Source: Cercis canadensis (taxonomy: Eukaryota > Streptophyta > Magnoliopsida > Fabales > Fabaceae). Taken from it: DNA of 64,000 nucleotides. The translations under genes and the position numbers were made by a program. The notes beneath the pieces were generated by a model, which did not search any database, was not told the origin of the DNA, and was given only the letters and a program-made list of their open reading frames with translations. The stretch covers positions 1 to 64,000 of the forward strand of contig QAOA01000378.1 in NCBI GenBank assembly GCA_003255065.1, in the 5' to 3' direction. Below, one piece after another: positions 62,102 through 64,000 of this stretch (position 1 is the stretch's first letter; the number at the start of each line of letters is the position of its first letter).

Positions 62102-64000
62102 ATGACAATAATTTTATGAAATGAAGTTTATTAATGAAAGATAATACTTACAATGAATGAAGTTAAAGCTTCTCTAAAATGATTTATAAAACTTGAAAGA
62201 AAGACACATCTAGCAAAGGATTCTTTTAAGACAGTTCTTTCTTATTTTTCCAATTCTGCTTTGCAATGAGGTTCGACTATCTATTTATAGTGGAAAATGG
62301 AACTCAAACTACATTACAATGAGATTTAACTATATATATATATCCAATATATGATTATGAAAATACTAAATTGCTTCAAACAAAAGCATAAGATTCGTAC
62401 ATCAATTGAGAGCATATGCTCCAGCAGTCAATACTGCAACTATATAATGCTAACTTTATTGGACAAATTAGTTAAAAACAAAAATATTTTCATAAACTTT
62501 TTATACATAAAATTGTGTATATAATAAAATTTAAGTTCGACATAAGAATTTTAAGTGAAACCAAATTCAATTTAGAGTCTGTCAAATGTTGTATGTGAAC
62601 AAAATTGTGTATGCATCATCAAAATCAAAACTCTAATTGTTAGTTTGCTACTATTTGTTAACCATATCAAAACTAAGTTGTAGCCATCAAATAGCTTGTA
62701 CCTAAATGATATTGGGGTCGTCTTCAAGATTTATGGGTTATATGTTCAAAAGTACTAAAAAAACTAAGTTGTAATCTTTAAATGAGAGTTATGTGGTTAG
62801 GTCTTACAAGTTTTCGTTAGGTCAGGTCTTACAAGTCTTGCAAGGTTTTGTTTGGGTAATAGAAAATTTGTGCAGTAACTAGTTAGGTTTAGATAATATA
62901 TAGGCTAAAGTGCCAAACCACTTTTGGTTTTTCAAACATCTATCCTTTAAATGCAGGATATATTTCAGAGACTAAATCATTAATGCAAAGAAAAATGTTA
63001 GTGGTTTATGTTTTGATAATCCAAGCTCCTGAATTATTATTAGTATGCAAAACAAGAGCTCAGGTCGATGGTGTTACGAGGCAACTGCACTCTAATGCCT
63101 AAGTTAGTTCCCATTTTGATAAGGTTGGTAGGCTGAGCACTGAGTAATCAATATACCATACTTGTTGGTGAGAGACTAAGAGACACTATTTTATAGGGTG
63201 TAAAGATGTTAACTTGACTGAGTTCAAATATTTGAAGTTGTACTTGTTAGGAGAGATTTATCGGTTATTGTTTTATTCTCAAATAGGAATTAATTCCATA
63301 TCCAAAAAGTGTGATGATATATTAGGTGTAAACAAAAAAAAAACATGTTGATTAGGGTTTGATTTTAGGTGAGGCCAATTGTGGTAAATTTTGTGTGTGG
63401 ATCAATAATCACTTAAATTTTTACAATGTTGTTAGAATTTTTTCTTCTATTGATGTTTTGGTGGTAAGTCTTTTATGAAAGAGTTGAATAGAGTGCATAT
63501 GCCCTCACTTAAGAGAATAATGATTATGATCCTTGATAGCACAATTTTTTATTATGGCAAAAAGAGTTGATCAACTATGAGCTTGTATGGCTATTAAATG
63601 ATGATATCATGCTAACACCTACATGTTTAAAATTAAAGTTTAGACAATTTGGTGACCTATTCATTGAATTTCTCTTATGATTTGCCTAATTGCTCTTTAG
63701 GATTGCTAATTTGTTGGTGACCATATATCCTCGAGCAAATATCATGGTGTTGGGGTTGGAGATCATTCATTTGGCATGGCTGAATCAGATGTTCTTTAGG
63801 GTGTCATTTTTTCTGTTTATTTGTTGTTTATAAATGATAATAAGAAAAACTGAAATTTTATGATATCATATATGTGTGTTATATTACACTGACATAATAA
63901 GTATACATAATTTTTATATTTTATTGCATATAAAATATAATTTATTTTATTTTTTCAAACAAACTTAAAACAGTTAACTAGTACATATATTATTCGTACA
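62102..64000. other. Intergenic DNA to window end
   Basis: No open frame of note, RNA gene or transposon end was found. Some phrases repeat locally (AGGTCTTACAAGT twice at 62801-62838). Confidence 0.4.

Overview
The window is plant nuclear DNA from a eudicot, probably a woody rosid, although the species cannot be fixed from sequence alone. The evidence is GT-AG genes with many short exons, AT-rich intergenic DNA full of small transposons, and clear orthologs of plant-only genes. One of these is CCaMK, the symbiosis kinase kept by arbuscular-mycorrhizal hosts and absent from Brassicaceae. Single N bases and one 188-base N run mark scaffold joins.

Five genes can be read from end to end. On the plus strand are CCaMK/DMI3 (16.1-19.0 kb, 7 exons, 511 aa) and SERRATE (20.6-29.0 kb, 12 coding exons, 740 aa). 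On the minus strand are an FRS3-type FHY3/FAR1 transcription factor (32.0-36.4 kb, 4 coding exons, 856 aa), WRINKLED1 (41.5-45.7 kb, 7 exons including a 9-base micro-exon, 441 aa) and an unrecognised Ser/Arg-rich, charged-helix protein (55.3-60.1 kb, 8 exons, 599 aa). A sixth gene, a clade-2-like glutamate receptor, runs off the left edge; its 5' end is broken by a second copy of its own ligand-binding exon.

The rest is transposon and repeat territory. 3.6-9.3 kb has two SINE-like units and a multi-copy duplicated block. 9.3-12.1 kb has a CACTA end, then a chimera of petC (Rieske) and PPR gene fragments, then a Helitron-type 3' end, which suggests transposon gene capture. 13.9-14.9 kb is a 530-base direct duplication joined at a single N. 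Elsewhere there are two related hAT elements with perfect 8-base target-site duplications, a Mutator-like foldback with a GC-rich tandem core, two copies of a GGATCC-containing foldback, three elements sharing one terminal repeat (one a 2.2-kb nested structure), a 550-base long-TIR foldback, and a second Helitron-type end.

The genes do not form a pathway cluster: their functions (root symbiosis, microRNA processing, light/transcription control, seed-oil regulation) are unrelated and each has its own intergenic DNA. I saw no CRISPR, phage or bacterial content and no convincing new molecular system. The most informative signals are the captured gene-fragment chimera, the exon-duplicated C-terminal repeats of FRS3, the empty and filled insertion sites in paralogous repeats, and the nested foldback elements.
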